Source: Actinomadura craniellae
GTDB taxonomy: Bacteria > Actinomycetota > Actinomycetes > Streptosporangiales > Streptosporangiaceae
Length of the DNA stretch: 64,000 nt
Assembly (NCBI RefSeq): GCF_003289645.1
Contig: NZ_QLYX01000010.1
Location: forward strand, 1 to 64,000
Direction of reading: 5' to 3'
This document shows positions 51,898 through 62,333 of the stretch, piece by piece. Positions within the stretch are counted from its first letter, which is position 1; each line of letters starts with the position of its first letter. The notes below the pieces were generated by a model. It did not search any database. It was not told where the DNA came from and saw only the letters and a list, made by a program, of their open reading frames with translations. Position numbers and translations under genes: made by a program.

Positions 51898-53011
51898 GAC
51901 CGCTCCCCTCTCCGCCCCGGCGGGCGCTCTCCCCGATCAGCCGGGCGAGCCCGGTCAGGGCCTCGACGCTGTGCCCGGCCACAAAATCGTCAACGTGCGG
52001 GAGGGCCGCCGCCATGCCCGCGGCCAGCGGCTCGTACCCGGGCCGGGCCCGGTGCGGGTTGACCCACACCACCCGGTGGGCGAGCCGGTGCAGCCGGGCC
52101 ATCTGCTCCCCGAGCGGCCGGGCGTCGCCGCGTTCCCAGCCGTCGGAGGCGACCACCACGACGGCGCCCCGGGCCATGCCGCGCCGGCCGAACCGGTCGA
52201 GGAACTCCTTGATCTCCTCGCCCAGCCGGGTGCCGCCGCTCCAGTCGGGGATCAGCGCGGTGGCCGCCGGCAGCGCGGCGGCGGGGTCGCGGTGCCGCAG
52301 CTCCCGGGTGAGCCGGGTCAGCCGGGTGCCCATGCTGAACGCCTCGGTGGTGCGCCCGCCCGAGCGCACCGCCGCGTACGCGAACCGCAGCAGCGCGCCG
52401 GCGTAGGGACGCATCGAGCCGCTCACGTCGACCAGCACCACCACCCGGCGGGGCCGGGGGCGGGGCGCCCGGCGGCGGAGCGGGGACGCCTCGCCGCCGC
52501 GCCGCAGCACCTCCCGCACCGTGCGGTGTGGGTCCGGGACACCCGCCCGGGCGGGGGCGTACCGGCGGGACCGGCGCCGCGGGACGGTCGTGCGCAGCAG
52601 GGCGATCAGCCGGTACGCCTCGGCCCGTTCGGCGGCGTCCAGCCGGGCGAGGTCGCCGCGCCGCAGCACTTCGGTCACGTCGGCCGGGGCCGGGACGGCC
52701 CGTTCCCGCGACTCGCCGGGCCGCCCCGGCACGGCGGCGGGCCGCGGGACCGCCCGGCGCCGGGACGCCGACCCGGGCCGGCCGGGTGGCCGGCCGCCGA
52801 AGTACTCGGCGAAGCAGCGGTCGTAGCGCGGCAGGTCGTCGGGCCCGGCGCAGAGCGTCAGCCGGCCCGCCCAGTACACGTCGGCGGGGTCGAGCACGTC
52901 GAGGTGGCCCAGCGCCGCGGCCGTCGCCCGCAGCCGGGCCGGATCGGCGCCGACCCCGGCGTCCCGCAGCGCCCGCCCGAATCCCACGAGCAGGGCGGCG
53001 ACACCGCTCAC
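51890..53011 (-). CDS. CoxE-like von Willebrand factor A protein
   Basis: 373 aa. The C-terminal VWA domain has an intact MIDAS motif DVSGSM in VVVLVDVSGSMRPYAG, followed by GGTRLGEEIKEF and VVVVASDGWERGD. The N-terminus is Arg/Pro-rich. CoxE works with the CoxD ATPase to insert copper or sulfur into the active site of CO dehydrogenase; relatives serve other Mo-hydroxylases. GTG 53011 overlaps the CoxD-like stop. Confidence 0.88.
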   Translation of the reverse strand: MSGVAALLVGFGRALRDAGVGADPARLRATAAALGHLDVLDPADVYWAGRLTLCAGPDDLPRYDRCFAEYFGGRPPGRPGSASRRRAVPRPAAVPGRPGESRERAVPAPADVTEVLRRGDLARLDAAERAEAYRLIALLRTTVPRRRSRRYAPARAGVPDPHRTVREVLRRGGEASPLRRRAPRPRPRRVVVLVDVSGSMRPYAGALLRFAYAAVRSGGRTTEAFSMGTRLTRLTRELRHRDPAAALPAATALIPDWSGGTRLGEEIKEFLDRFGRRGMARGAVVVVASDGWERGDARPLGEQMARLHRLAHRVVWVNPHRARPGYEPLAAGMAAALPHVDDFVAGHSVEALTGLARLIGESARRGGEGSGHA

Positions 53012-53913
53012 TGGGGCGTTCCCTCGCCGGCGAGGAGGGCGACCAGCCCGGTGGTGAGGACGTGCTCGTGGTCCTCCCGGTACTTGAGGACCGTGCCGAG
53101 CGTGGCGGTGACGAGACCGGCGTCCAGTTCGCGGGCGCCCAGCACGAGCAGCGCCCGGGCCCAGTCGAGGCTCTCGGCGACGCCCGGCGGCTTGACCAGG
53201 TCGGCGGCGCGCAGCCGGCCGGCGGCCCTGGCGATCTCGCGGGCCAGCCGGTCGGTGACCTCGGGCAGCCGGCGGCGCAGGATCGCCGCCTCGCGGTCGG
53301 GGTCGGGGTGTTCCAGCCAGTGGTAGAGGCAGCGGCGCTTGAGCGCGTCGTGCACCTCGCGGGTGCGGTTGGAGGTGATCACCACTACGGGCGGCTCGGC
53401 CGCGCGCACCGTGCCCAGTTCGGGGATGGTGATGGTGAAGTCCGACAGCACCTCCAACAGGAAGGCCTCGAACTCGTCGTCGGCGCGGTCGACCTCGTCG
53501 ATCAGCAGCACGCTCGGCGTCGTCTCCAGCGCCCGCAGCAGCGGCCGGGCGATCAGGAAGCGGCGGTCGTACAGCTCGGCCTCCAGCCGGGCCGCGTCGG
53601 CCGCGCTTCCCGTCGCCTCGGCGGCGCGCAGGTGCAGTAGCTGGCGCGGGAAGTCCCAGTCGTAGAGCGCCTGGGCGGCGTCCAGCCCCTCGTAGCACTG
53701 CAGCCGGATCAGCGGGGCGTCCAGCACGGCGGCGAGGGTGCGGGCCAGTTCGGTCTTGCCGACCCCGGCGTCGCCCTCCAGGAACAGCGGCCGGCCCATG
53801 CGCAGGGCCAGGAAACCGGCGGTGGCCAGGCCGGGGTCGGCCAGGTAGCCCCGCCGGTCGAGCAGGTCGGCGAGCTGCGCCGGCGAGTCGAGGAGACCGG
53901 CTGCGTTATGCAC
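53008..53913 (-). CDS. CoxD-like MoxR AAA+ ATPase
   Basis: 301 aa. Walker A is EGDAGVGKTE, Walker B is VLLIDEVDRADDEFEAFLLE and sensor 1 is VVITSNRTREVHDALKRRC, all of the MoxR/CoxD type. It acts as a chaperone on Mo-hydroxylase maturation together with the VWA partner. First gene of coxD-coxE-xdhC-like, all overlapping. Divergent from the sulfite-oxidase-like gene. Confidence 0.9.
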   Translation of the reverse strand: MHNAAGLLDSPAQLADLLDRRGYLADPGLATAGFLALRMGRPLFLEGDAGVGKTELARTLAAVLDAPLIRLQCYEGLDAAQALYDWDFPRQLLHLRAAEATGSAADAARLEAELYDRRFLIARPLLRALETTPSVLLIDEVDRADDEFEAFLLEVLSDFTITIPELGTVRAAEPPVVVITSNRTREVHDALKRRCLYHWLEHPDPDREAAILRRRLPEVTDRLAREIARAAGRLRAADLVKPPGVAESLDWARALLVLGARELDAGLVTATLGTVLKYREDHEHVLTTGLVALLAGEGTPQ

Positions 53914-54020
53914 GCCCCTAGGCTACTCATTGCCCCCTCGCTATCCGATCACCGGTCAATTCGGGCATATTTCATGCATTTCTGGTTGACTTAATAGAGA
54001 AATCTGACCATCATCGGGTC

Positions 54021-55265
54021 ATGAACGAGGACCTCAGCGACGAGTCCGGCTACGAACAGGCGCGGGCCCGGCAGTGGGACCGGCTGACCCGGCGCGGCCT
54101 GCTGCACGCCTCCGCCGGCGCCGGGCTCGGCGCCGCCTTCTCCGGCCTCGTGGCCGGCCCCGCCCGGGCGGCCGGTCCCATCGTCAAACCCCTGCCCCCG
54201 GAACTGTTCGTCACCCACGGCACCAACGCCGAGACGCGCTGGGAGGCGCTGCGCGGGACGGGCGACCTCACCCCGGCCGACCGCTTCTTCGTCCGCAACC
54301 ACACGTCCACCCCGCTGATCGACGCCCGCACCTGGCGGCTGCGGTTGTGGGGCACCGGCCTGCACGGCGCGCCCGCCGAGGAGCGGCCGGTCGAGTTCTC
54401 CTACGAGGACCTGCTCGGCATGCGCGCCGAGACGCTGACCGCGTTCATCGAGTGCGCGGGCAACGGCCGGTCCTTCTACACCACGCAGCAGGGCCAGTCC
54501 GTCTCCGGCACCCCCTGGAAGCTCGGCGCGATCGGCGTGGCGCGCTGGCGCGGGGTCCCGCTGGCGACCGTCCTGGAACGTGCCCGGCTGCGGCGGAACG
54601 CCGTCGACGTGCTGCCCCGGGGCCTGGACGCCGCCTTCGTCAGCGGGGGCGTCGACCTGGGCCGGGTGCGCCGCCCGCTGCCGGTCGCCAAGGCGCTCAA
54701 GGACGTGCTGCTGGCCTACGAGATGAACGGCCGTCCGCTGCCGCCCGACCACGGCTTCCCGGTCCGCCTGGTGGTGCCCTCCTGGGTCGGCATCGCGTCG
54801 ATCAAGTGGCTGGGTGACATCCAGGTGTCGGACGTCCCGCTGTTCTCACCCTGGAACACCACCTTCTACCGGATGTACGGCGCCGGCCACCCGCCGGAGG
54901 GCGGCCCGCCACTGACCCGCCAGGTGGTCAAGAGCGCCTTCGAACTGCCCTGGGACGCCACCCTCGCCGCCGGCCGCACCCACGTGCTGCACGGCCGGTC
55001 GTGGTCGGGCGACGGGCGCGTCGGCCGGGTGGAGGTGAGCACCGACGGCGGGCTGACCTGGCACCGCGCGGCGCCGCGCGGCCGGCAGCCGGCCCGGAGC
55101 TGGCTGCGCTGGGAGTTCCGCTGGCGGCCCGACGGCCCCGGCGCCCACGAGCTGCTGGCCCGGGCCACCGACGAGACCGGGCTGGCCCAGCCCGCCGAGG
55201 TTCCCCACAACACGCAGGGGTATCTCTTCGGCGCGGTCGTCCGCCACCCCGTCACGGTGGCCTGA
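54021..55265 (+). CDS. Tat-exported sulfite-oxidase-like molybdoenzyme
   Basis: 414 aa. A Tat signal (LTRRGLLHASAGAGLGAAFSG) is near residue 23. The Mo domain has the cysteine ligand in FIECAGNGRSF and RWRGVPLATVLERA. The C-terminal Mo-co_dimer domain begins near FELPWDATLAAG. There is no heme domain, so electrons go to a separate cytochrome. Likely oxidises sulfite outside the membrane. Its start lies in a TGACC-N7-GGTCA repeat (54005-54021). Downstream is SBP56. Confidence 0.88.
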   Translation: MNEDLSDESGYEQARARQWDRLTRRGLLHASAGAGLGAAFSGLVAGPARAAGPIVKPLPPELFVTHGTNAETRWEALRGTGDLTPADRFFVRNHTSTPLIDARTWRLRLWGTGLHGAPAEERPVEFSYEDLLGMRAETLTAFIECAGNGRSFYTTQQGQSVSGTPWKLGAIGVARWRGVPLATVLERARLRRNAVDVLPRGLDAAFVSGGVDLGRVRRPLPVAKALKDVLLAYEMNGRPLPPDHGFPVRLVVPSWVGIASIKWLGDIQVSDVPLFSPWNTTFYRMYGAGHPPEGGPPLTRQVVKSAFELPWDATLAAGRTHVLHGRSWSGDGRVGRVEVSTDGGLTWHRAAPRGRQPARSWLRWEFRWRPDGPGAHELLARATDETGLAQPAEVPHNTQGYLFGAVVRHPVTVA

Positions 55266-55294
55266 TCCGGTCCTTGCGGCCCGAGAGCCCACGA

Positions 55295-55310
55295 TGTGAC
55301 GATGCTCACA
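55295..55310. promoter_or_regulatory. Perfect CRP-type box before the SBP56 gene
   Basis: TGTGA-CGATGC-TCACA is an exact match to the Crp/Fnr consensus TGTGA-N6-TCACA, 20 bp before the SBP56 start and close to its Shine-Dalgarno. At that position it would repress or act as a roadblock rather than activate SBP56, unless it serves another promoter. Confidence 0.6.
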
Positions 55311-55329
55311 CTTCGCCCGAGGAGTTCCC

Positions 55330-56727
55330 ATGCCGCGCTGGAAACCCGACCCCACCTTCTACCCCTCCCCGCGCGACGCGATCGCCGGGCCACCGGAGAA
55401 GCTCGCCTACGTCGCCGCCTTCGACCGGGCCGCGCAGACCCCCGACGCGATCGCGGTGCTCGACGTCGACCCCGGATCCGGCTCCTACGGCCAGGTGGTC
55501 GGCTGGACCTCCCTGCCGCACACCGGCGACGAGCTCCACCACTTCGGCTGGAACGCGTGCAGCAGCGCGCTGTGCCCGTCCGCCCCGCACCCGCACGCCG
55601 AGCGGCGCTACCTGATCGTGCCGGGGCTGCGGTCCTCCCGCATCCACGTGCTCGACACCCGACCCGACGCGGCGGCGCCGCAGGTCGTCAAGGTGATCGA
55701 AGCCGAGGAGCTGGCCGCGAAGGCCGGCTACTCCCGCCCGCACACCGTGCACTGCGGGCCCGGCGGCATCTACGTGACCGCGCTGGGCGGGGCGGACGGC
55801 GCGGAGGGGCCGGGCGGCATCGCACTGCTCGACCACACCTCCTTCGAGGTGCTGGACCGCTGGGAGGCCGACCGGGGCCCGCAGTACCTCGCCTACGACG
55901 CCTGGTGGCACATCGCGCACGACGTCCTGGTCAGCTCCGAGTGGGGCACCCCCTCGATGATCGAGGACGGGGTGGTCGCCGAACTGCTGCTGGGCCGCAA
56001 GTACGGGCACGCCCTGCACTTCTGGGACCTGCGCGGGCGCAAGCACCTGCAGACGGTCGACCTCGGCGACGAGCACCAGATGGCGCTGGAGCTGCGGCCC
56101 GCGCACGACCCCACCAAGAAGTACGGGTTCGCCGGCGTGGTGGTCAGCGTCGAGGACCTGTCGGCGTCGGTGTGGCTCTGGCACGAGGAGGACGGCCGGT
56201 GGACCGCCACCAAGGTCATCTCCATTCCCGCCGAGCCGGCCGACCCCGCGGCCCTGCCCCCGGTCATCCAGCCGTTCGGGGCGGTGCCCCCGCTGGTCAC
56301 CGACATCGACCTGTCCGTCGACGACCAGTGGCTGTACGTCTCGTGCTGGGGCACCGGCGAGCTGAGGCGCTACGACGTGAGCGACCCGTTCCACCCGGTG
56401 GCGGCCGGGTCGGTGCGGATCGGCGGCATCGTGAACCGCACCCCGCACCCCGCCGCGCCCGACCTGCCGCTGGCCGGCGGGCCGCAGATGGTCGAGGTCA
56501 GCCGGGACGGCAAGCGGGTGTACGTCACCAACTCGCTGTACGGCGCCTGGGACGACCAGTTCTACCCCGACGGGGTCGGCGCCTGGATGGCCAAGCTCGA
56601 CTCCGGCACCGAGTTCACCTTCGACCAGCGGTTCTTCCCGCACGGCGACGCCTTCCGCGGCCTGCGCCCGCACCAGACCCGGTTGCAGGGCGGCGACGCC
56701 TCCTCCGACTCCTACTGCTACCCGTGA
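55330..56727 (+). CDS. Selenium-binding protein SBP56/methanethiol oxidase
   Basis: 465 aa beta-propeller. Typical SBP56 blocks are YVAAFDRAAQTPDAIAVLDVD, LHHFGWNACSSALC, RPHTVHCGPGGIYVTALG and TDIDLSVDDQWLYVSCWGTGEL. Members such as MtoX oxidise methanethiol to formaldehyde, H2S and H2O2 with copper. A sulfite-oxidase-like gene upstream fits further sulfur oxidation. GAGGAG precedes the ATG. No SCO1 or MauG-like helper is present, unlike in Hyphomicrobium. Confidence 0.9.
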   Translation: MPRWKPDPTFYPSPRDAIAGPPEKLAYVAAFDRAAQTPDAIAVLDVDPGSGSYGQVVGWTSLPHTGDELHHFGWNACSSALCPSAPHPHAERRYLIVPGLRSSRIHVLDTRPDAAAPQVVKVIEAEELAAKAGYSRPHTVHCGPGGIYVTALGGADGAEGPGGIALLDHTSFEVLDRWEADRGPQYLAYDAWWHIAHDVLVSSEWGTPSMIEDGVVAELLLGRKYGHALHFWDLRGRKHLQTVDLGDEHQMALELRPAHDPTKKYGFAGVVVSVEDLSASVWLWHEEDGRWTATKVISIPAEPADPAALPPVIQPFGAVPPLVTDIDLSVDDQWLYVSCWGTGELRRYDVSDPFHPVAAGSVRIGGIVNRTPHPAAPDLPLAGGPQMVEVSRDGKRVYVTNSLYGAWDDQFYPDGVGAWMAKLDSGTEFTFDQRFFPHGDAFRGLRPHQTRLQGGDASSDSYCYP

Positions 56728-57386
56728 CCGAGGGGTCGCTGGCCGCCCTGGTCGTGCTGGGCGCCTTCCACGGGCTGAACCCGGGGATGGGCTGGCTGTT
56801 CGCGGTGGCCCGCGGCTTCCAGGAGCGCTCCGGCGAGGACGGCCGGCGGCGCGGGCGGGCGGTGGTCTTACAGTCGCTGCCGGCGATCGCCGCCGGGCAC
56901 GCCGCCGCCATCGGGGTCATCGCGATCCTGGTCGCGGTGACCCGGTCGGTGGTGGCCGGCCGGACGGTGGCGATCGCCGGCGGCGTGGTGCTGGTCGGCT
57001 TCGGGCTGTGGCGGCTGCTGTCGCGGCGGCACTTCCGCTGGGTGGGGATGCGCCTGTCGCTGGCGCAGCTCGCCGGCTGGTCGTTCCTGATGTCGTCGGT
57101 GCACGGCGCCGGGCTGATGCTGGTGCCCTTCCTCACCAACCTGGACGGCGCCGTCGCAGGCCACCACCACGGCGGGGTCGCCGCCGGGGCGGGCAACGCG
57201 CTCTCCGCCGGGATCTTCGTCACCGGCGTGCACACCCTGGCCATGTTCGTGGTGGCCGGGGCGATCGCGGTGGTGGTCTACGAGGTGGTCGGGCTGGCCG
57301 TGCTGCGGCACGCCTGGTTCAACCTGGACCGGATCTGGGCCATCGCCCTGATCGGCGCCGGCATCATCACCCTGGCCACCGCCTGA
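56724..57386 (+). CDS. Integral membrane protein coupled to SBP56
   Basis: 220 aa with about six membrane helices. The first carries GAFHGLNPGMGWLFAVARGFQE and the third region has SSVHGAGLMLVPF. A GHHHGG cluster lies in a loop. His residues in FHGLNP, SVHGAG, GHHHGG and GVHTLAM suggest metal or sulfur-compound handling, loosely like NicO/HupE-type transporters. I do not recognise a characterised family. GTG 56724 overlaps the SBP56 stop by 4 bases, so the two probably act together. Confidence 0.7.
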   Translation: MTEGSLAALVVLGAFHGLNPGMGWLFAVARGFQERSGEDGRRRGRAVVLQSLPAIAAGHAAAIGVIAILVAVTRSVVAGRTVAIAGGVVLVGFGLWRLLSRRHFRWVGMRLSLAQLAGWSFLMSSVHGAGLMLVPFLTNLDGAVAGHHHGGVAAGAGNALSAGIFVTGVHTLAMFVVAGAIAVVVYEVVGLAVLRHAWFNLDRIWAIALIGAGIITLATA

Positions 57387-57437
57387 ACGCGGAAAAAGAC
57401 CTGGCGGTTCCGGACAAGCCGGGCCACCCTGGGCGGC

Positions 57438-58226
57438 ATGCGCTTATCCAGGATGCTGTGGCGGCTGACCGGCGTGCTGCTCGGGGTGCTCGCACTGGCC
57501 GGCGGCGTCCGGTTCGGCGTGGACGACTACCGGGACGTGATCTCGTTCCGCCGGGCCGAGCCGTGCGCGCCGGGGGTCACCGAACCCTGGCGGGACTGCC
57601 TGGTCGCGGACACCGCGCTGGTGCGGAGCAGGAGGACCTACACGACGCCCGGCACCGAGGACTCCCCGCCGGAGACGCACTACCGGCTGACGCTGGAGCG
57701 CACGTCCGGGCGGGTGCAGACCAAGAATGTCGGCGAGGGGGTCTACGACGCCGCCGAGCCGGGCTCCCGGGTGGGCCTGCGGCTCTGGCACGGCTCGATC
57801 GTCGCCGTCCAGGCCGGCGGGCTGACCAGCAAGGCGAACCCGCCCTCGGCCGGCGGCCTGATGGCCGCCCTGATGCTGGGCTGGGCGGGGGTGGGCCTGC
57901 TGCTGTGGAGCCTGGTGTGCGACGGCAGCCCGCACAGCCTGTTCGGCGAGATGGGTCACCGCGCGTTCGGCTGGCTGTTCCTCGGCGGGTGGACGGTGAT
58001 GATCTGGATCAACGCGCTGGCCTACGGCCTCGACTCCTGGTGGGGGGTCGCCTTCCTTGCGGTCTTCTGGCTGTTCGGCGCGAGCATCGCGATCGGGTTC
58101 ATCCTTCCCATAGACACCCTGGCGTCCCGCTCGTGGTTCAGCGGTCGGGGGCTTCGCCGTGCGCGTGCATCAGGGTCCGGAGCTCGGCGAGGGCTCGGGC
58201 GGCGTCCTCGCGCTCGGCGCCGTTGA
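57438..58226 (+). CDS. Membrane protein of unknown function
   Basis: 262 aa. One N-terminal helix (LTGVLLGVLALAGGV), an extracytoplasmic domain of about 100 aa with two cysteines (EPCAPGVTEPWRDC), then about three helices (MAALMLGWAGVGLLLWSL, WLFLGGWTVMIWINALA, VAFLAVFWLFGASIAIGF). The Arg-rich tail overlaps the 3' end of the convergent gene by 89 bp, which is unusual; the true end may be as shown or the frame may be altered. Function unknown. Confidence 0.6.
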   Translation: MRLSRMLWRLTGVLLGVLALAGGVRFGVDDYRDVISFRRAEPCAPGVTEPWRDCLVADTALVRSRRTYTTPGTEDSPPETHYRLTLERTSGRVQTKNVGEGVYDAAEPGSRVGLRLWHGSIVAVQAGGLTSKANPPSAGGLMAALMLGWAGVGLLLWSLVCDGSPHSLFGEMGHRAFGWLFLGGWTVMIWINALAYGLDSWWGVAFLAVFWLFGASIAIGFILPIDTLASRSWFSGRGLRRARASGSGARRGLGRRPRARRR

Positions 58227-58581
58227 TGCCCATCGCGCCCAGCGACTCGCCGTCGGCCAGGTCGAGGGTGGGCCAGGGCTCCCCCGTCCCCATCGAGACG
58301 CCGATCACCTCGGCCCACTCGAACCGGTGGGTGCGGAAGGCGTTGACGACGGTGAGGCCGTGCTCGTCGGCGGTGACCCGGCACCGCGCGAACATGTGCA
58401 GCAGCCAGCCGACGCCCAGGCCGAACAGCACCAGGCCGATCCGGTCGAGCAGGCCGAACTGGGGGGCCACCACGAAGGCGAGCACGATCATGCCCAGCAC
58501 GATCGTGCCCGCCAGCGTGTAGCCGACGATCCTGGTGCGTCGCGGGCGCCAGGTCACCGGGAGGATCGGAGTCTCAGTCAA
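58138..58581 (-). CDS. PH domain-containing membrane protein
   Basis: 147 aa. Two N-terminal helices (VGYTLAGTIVLGMIVLAFVV, IGLVLFGLGVGWLLHMFA) precede a bacterial PH-like domain (VTADEHGLTVVNAFRTHRFEWAEVIGV, LGAMGINGAEREDAARALAELR). This gene follows hisG in many actinobacteria. A TTG at 58581 overlapping the hisG stop is the likeliest start, with GTG 58557 possible. Function unknown. Confidence 0.75.
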   Translation of the reverse strand: MTETPILPVTWRPRRTRIVGYTLAGTIVLGMIVLAFVVAPQFGLLDRIGLVLFGLGVGWLLHMFARCRVTADEHGLTVVNAFRTHRFEWAEVIGVSMGTGEPWPTLDLADGESLGAMGINGAEREDAARALAELRTLMHAHGEAPDR

Positions 58582-59449
58582 CGATCTTGGAAATCGGGAT
58601 CTCGAGGACGTCACGGGCACCCGCCGCCTTCAGCGCCGGGATCAGGGTGTTGACACCGCGCTTGGCGACCACGCTCTCCACCGCGTGGCCGTCGCCGCCG
58701 GCCAGCGAGGTGACGGTCGGCGACGCCATCGACGGCATGATCTCCAGGACCTGGTCGAGGTGCCCGGCCGGGACGTTCAGCTTGAGCAGCACGTTGCCGC
58801 GGGCCCGGATGGCGCCCTGGAGCAGCAGCGCGACGTCCTCCATCGCCGCCCGCTTCTCCGGGTCCTCGTAGGCGGCCCGGTTGGCGACCAGCTCGGTGTA
58901 GCTGGTCAGCAGCGTGGCGAGGATGCGCAGGCCGTTCTTGCGGAGCGAGGACCCGGTCTCGGTCAGGTCGACGATCGCGTCGACGATGTCGGGGACCTTG
59001 GCCTCGGTGGCGCCGTAGGAGGGCACCACCCTCGCCTTGACCCCGTGCTCCGCCAGGAACCGGTCGGTCATGGCCGGGAACTCGGTGGAGATCCGGACCC
59101 CCCCGGGCAGGTCGGAGACCTCCTGCCAGGGGGCGTCGGCCGGAACCGCGAGGATGACCCGCACCGGGTTGGAGGTGGCCTTGGAGTACTTGAGCTCACC
59201 GAGCGAGACCACGTCGGAGTCGGTCTCGGTGATCCAGTCGCGGCCGGTGATGCCGAGGTCGAACAGCCCCTGCTCCAGGTAGGTCGGGATCTCCTGCGGG
59301 CGCAGCACCCTGACCCGTTCGATCCGCGGGTCCTCGATCGAGGCGCGGTAGTCGCGGTCGGAGGAGCGGCGCACGGTCAGGTCGGCGGCGTCGAACAGTT
59401 CCAGCGTCGCCTTCTCCAGGGAGCCCTTGGGCAGGACGAGTGACAGCAC
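58574..59449 (-). CDS. hisG: ATP phosphoribosyltransferase
   Basis: First step of histidine synthesis: ATP plus PRPP to phosphoribosyl-ATP. 291 aa, the long form with a C-terminal ACT-like feedback domain (about residues 210-291). Motifs: LVLPKGSLEKATLELFDAADL, DLGITGRDW and DAIVDLTETGSSLRKNGL. hisE, often directly upstream in actinobacteria, is absent; ribH lies 63 nt upstream. Confidence 0.95.
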   Translation of the reverse strand: MLSLVLPKGSLEKATLELFDAADLTVRRSSDRDYRASIEDPRIERVRVLRPQEIPTYLEQGLFDLGITGRDWITETDSDVVSLGELKYSKATSNPVRVILAVPADAPWQEVSDLPGGVRISTEFPAMTDRFLAEHGVKARVVPSYGATEAKVPDIVDAIVDLTETGSSLRKNGLRILATLLTSYTELVANRAAYEDPEKRAAMEDVALLLQGAIRARGNVLLKLNVPAGHLDQVLEIMPSMASPTVTSLAGGDGHAVESVVAKRGVNTLIPALKAAGARDVLEIPISKIVD

Positions 59450-59512
59450 GGTCAGAGCCTTTCGGTTTCGGTTTACGGAGTGTCCGGAACGACTCGGGCA
59501 TACAGGCAGGCG

Positions 59513-61318
<1,806 letters not shown>

Positions 61319-61322
<4 letters not shown>

Positions 61323-61912
61323 GAGCGGGCTCCGACCATCCGCTCGACGTACTTGGCGACCACGTCGACCTCGAGGTTGACCGGTTCGCCGGGGCCCTTG
61401 CGGCCCAGGGTGGTCAGGTCGAGGGTGGCCGGGATCAGGGAGACGCTGAAGCGGTCGTCGCCCGCCTCGACCACGGTCAGGCTGACCCCGTCCACGGTGA
61501 TCGAGCCCTTGTCCACGACGTACCGGGCCAGGTCGGCGGGCAGCGAGATCGTCACGACCTCCCAGCGCTCCCCCGGCTCGCGGGCCAGGACGCGGCCGAC
61601 CCCGTCGACGTGCCCCTGCACGAGGTGGCCGCCGAGCCGGTCCGAGAGGCGGACGGGGCGCTCCAGGTTGACCGGGGAGCCCGGCTCCAGCGCGCCCAGC
61701 GAGGAGCGGTCCAGGGTCTCCTTCATGACGTCCGCGGTGAAGGCGTCGCCGGTCAGGTCGACGACGGTCAGGCAGACCCCGTTGACCGCGATCGAGGCGC
61801 CGTGGACGGCGTCCTCGACCACCAGCGGGCCGCGGATCGTGAGCCGGGCTGAGTCGCCCAGTGGCTCGATCTTCGCTATCTCGCCGAGTTCCTCGACGAT
61901 GCCGGTGAACAT
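61319..61912 (-). CDS. ribE: Riboflavin synthase alpha chain
   Basis: 197 aa with two similar lumazine-binding domains. [12 protein letters not shown] is the diagnostic N-terminus; [25 protein letters not shown], then [11 protein letters not shown] and [22 protein letters not shown] follow. It dismutates ribityllumazine to riboflavin. GAGAGGAG precedes the ATG. First gene after the FMN riboswitch. No ribD is in the window. Confidence 0.95.
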
Positions 61913-61998
61913 GGGCAGGTGCTCCTCTCGGGCGGGTGCCGGCCGCTGGAGGTCCGGCCCGGCGACGGCCAGCGGCGAGGTCCCGAGAGGCATGCGAA

Positions 61999-62021
61999 CG
62001 GCCCGCCGCTGCGGCGGGCCG
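61999..62021 (-). promoter_or_regulatory. Hairpin between riboswitch and ribE
   Basis: CGGCCCGCC and GGCGGGCCG (outer arms 61999-62007/62013-62021) form a strong stem about 90 nt before ribE and about 90 nt after the aptamer. It may be a terminator arm of the riboswitch platform; no T-run follows. Confidence 0.5.
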
Positions 62022-62111
62022 GCAAGGGGATGAGATGTCACCCCGGACCTCCACGAGAATCCTCATGGCTCCGGGGAACACAACAGACAGAGCACCCCAT
62101 ACAGGGGTGTA

Positions 62112-62242
62112 CGGCGCGCTGCCTCCCATCCGGACTTTAACCGTCGGTCCCGGAGTTCCACCGGGTCAACCGGCCGATGGCTTCGGCCGGGTCGCGGACT
62201 ATCACCGCCGGTTCGGAGTTTCACCGACCCCGGAGCACGCGT
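62112..62242 (-). ncRNA. FMN riboswitch (RFN element)
   Basis: On the minus strand the conserved pieces appear in order: GGGGTCGGTGAAACTCCG, ACCGGCGGTGATAGTCCGCG, a variable CCGGCCGAAGCCATCGGCCGG-like helix, GTTGACCCGGTGGAACTCC, GGGACCGACGGTTAAAGTCC and GGATGGGAGGCAGCGCGC. These match the RFN aptamer that binds FMN and lowers rib gene expression. It sits 200 nt upstream of ribE in the sense direction. Confidence 0.95.
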
Positions 62243-62333
62243 TTACTGACTAGTGAACCAGTGTGCCATGTCCACCATTCCCGGTCACATGTGACGAGCG
62301 CCACGGCCGGCCCCCCGAGAGCCGGCCGCGATC

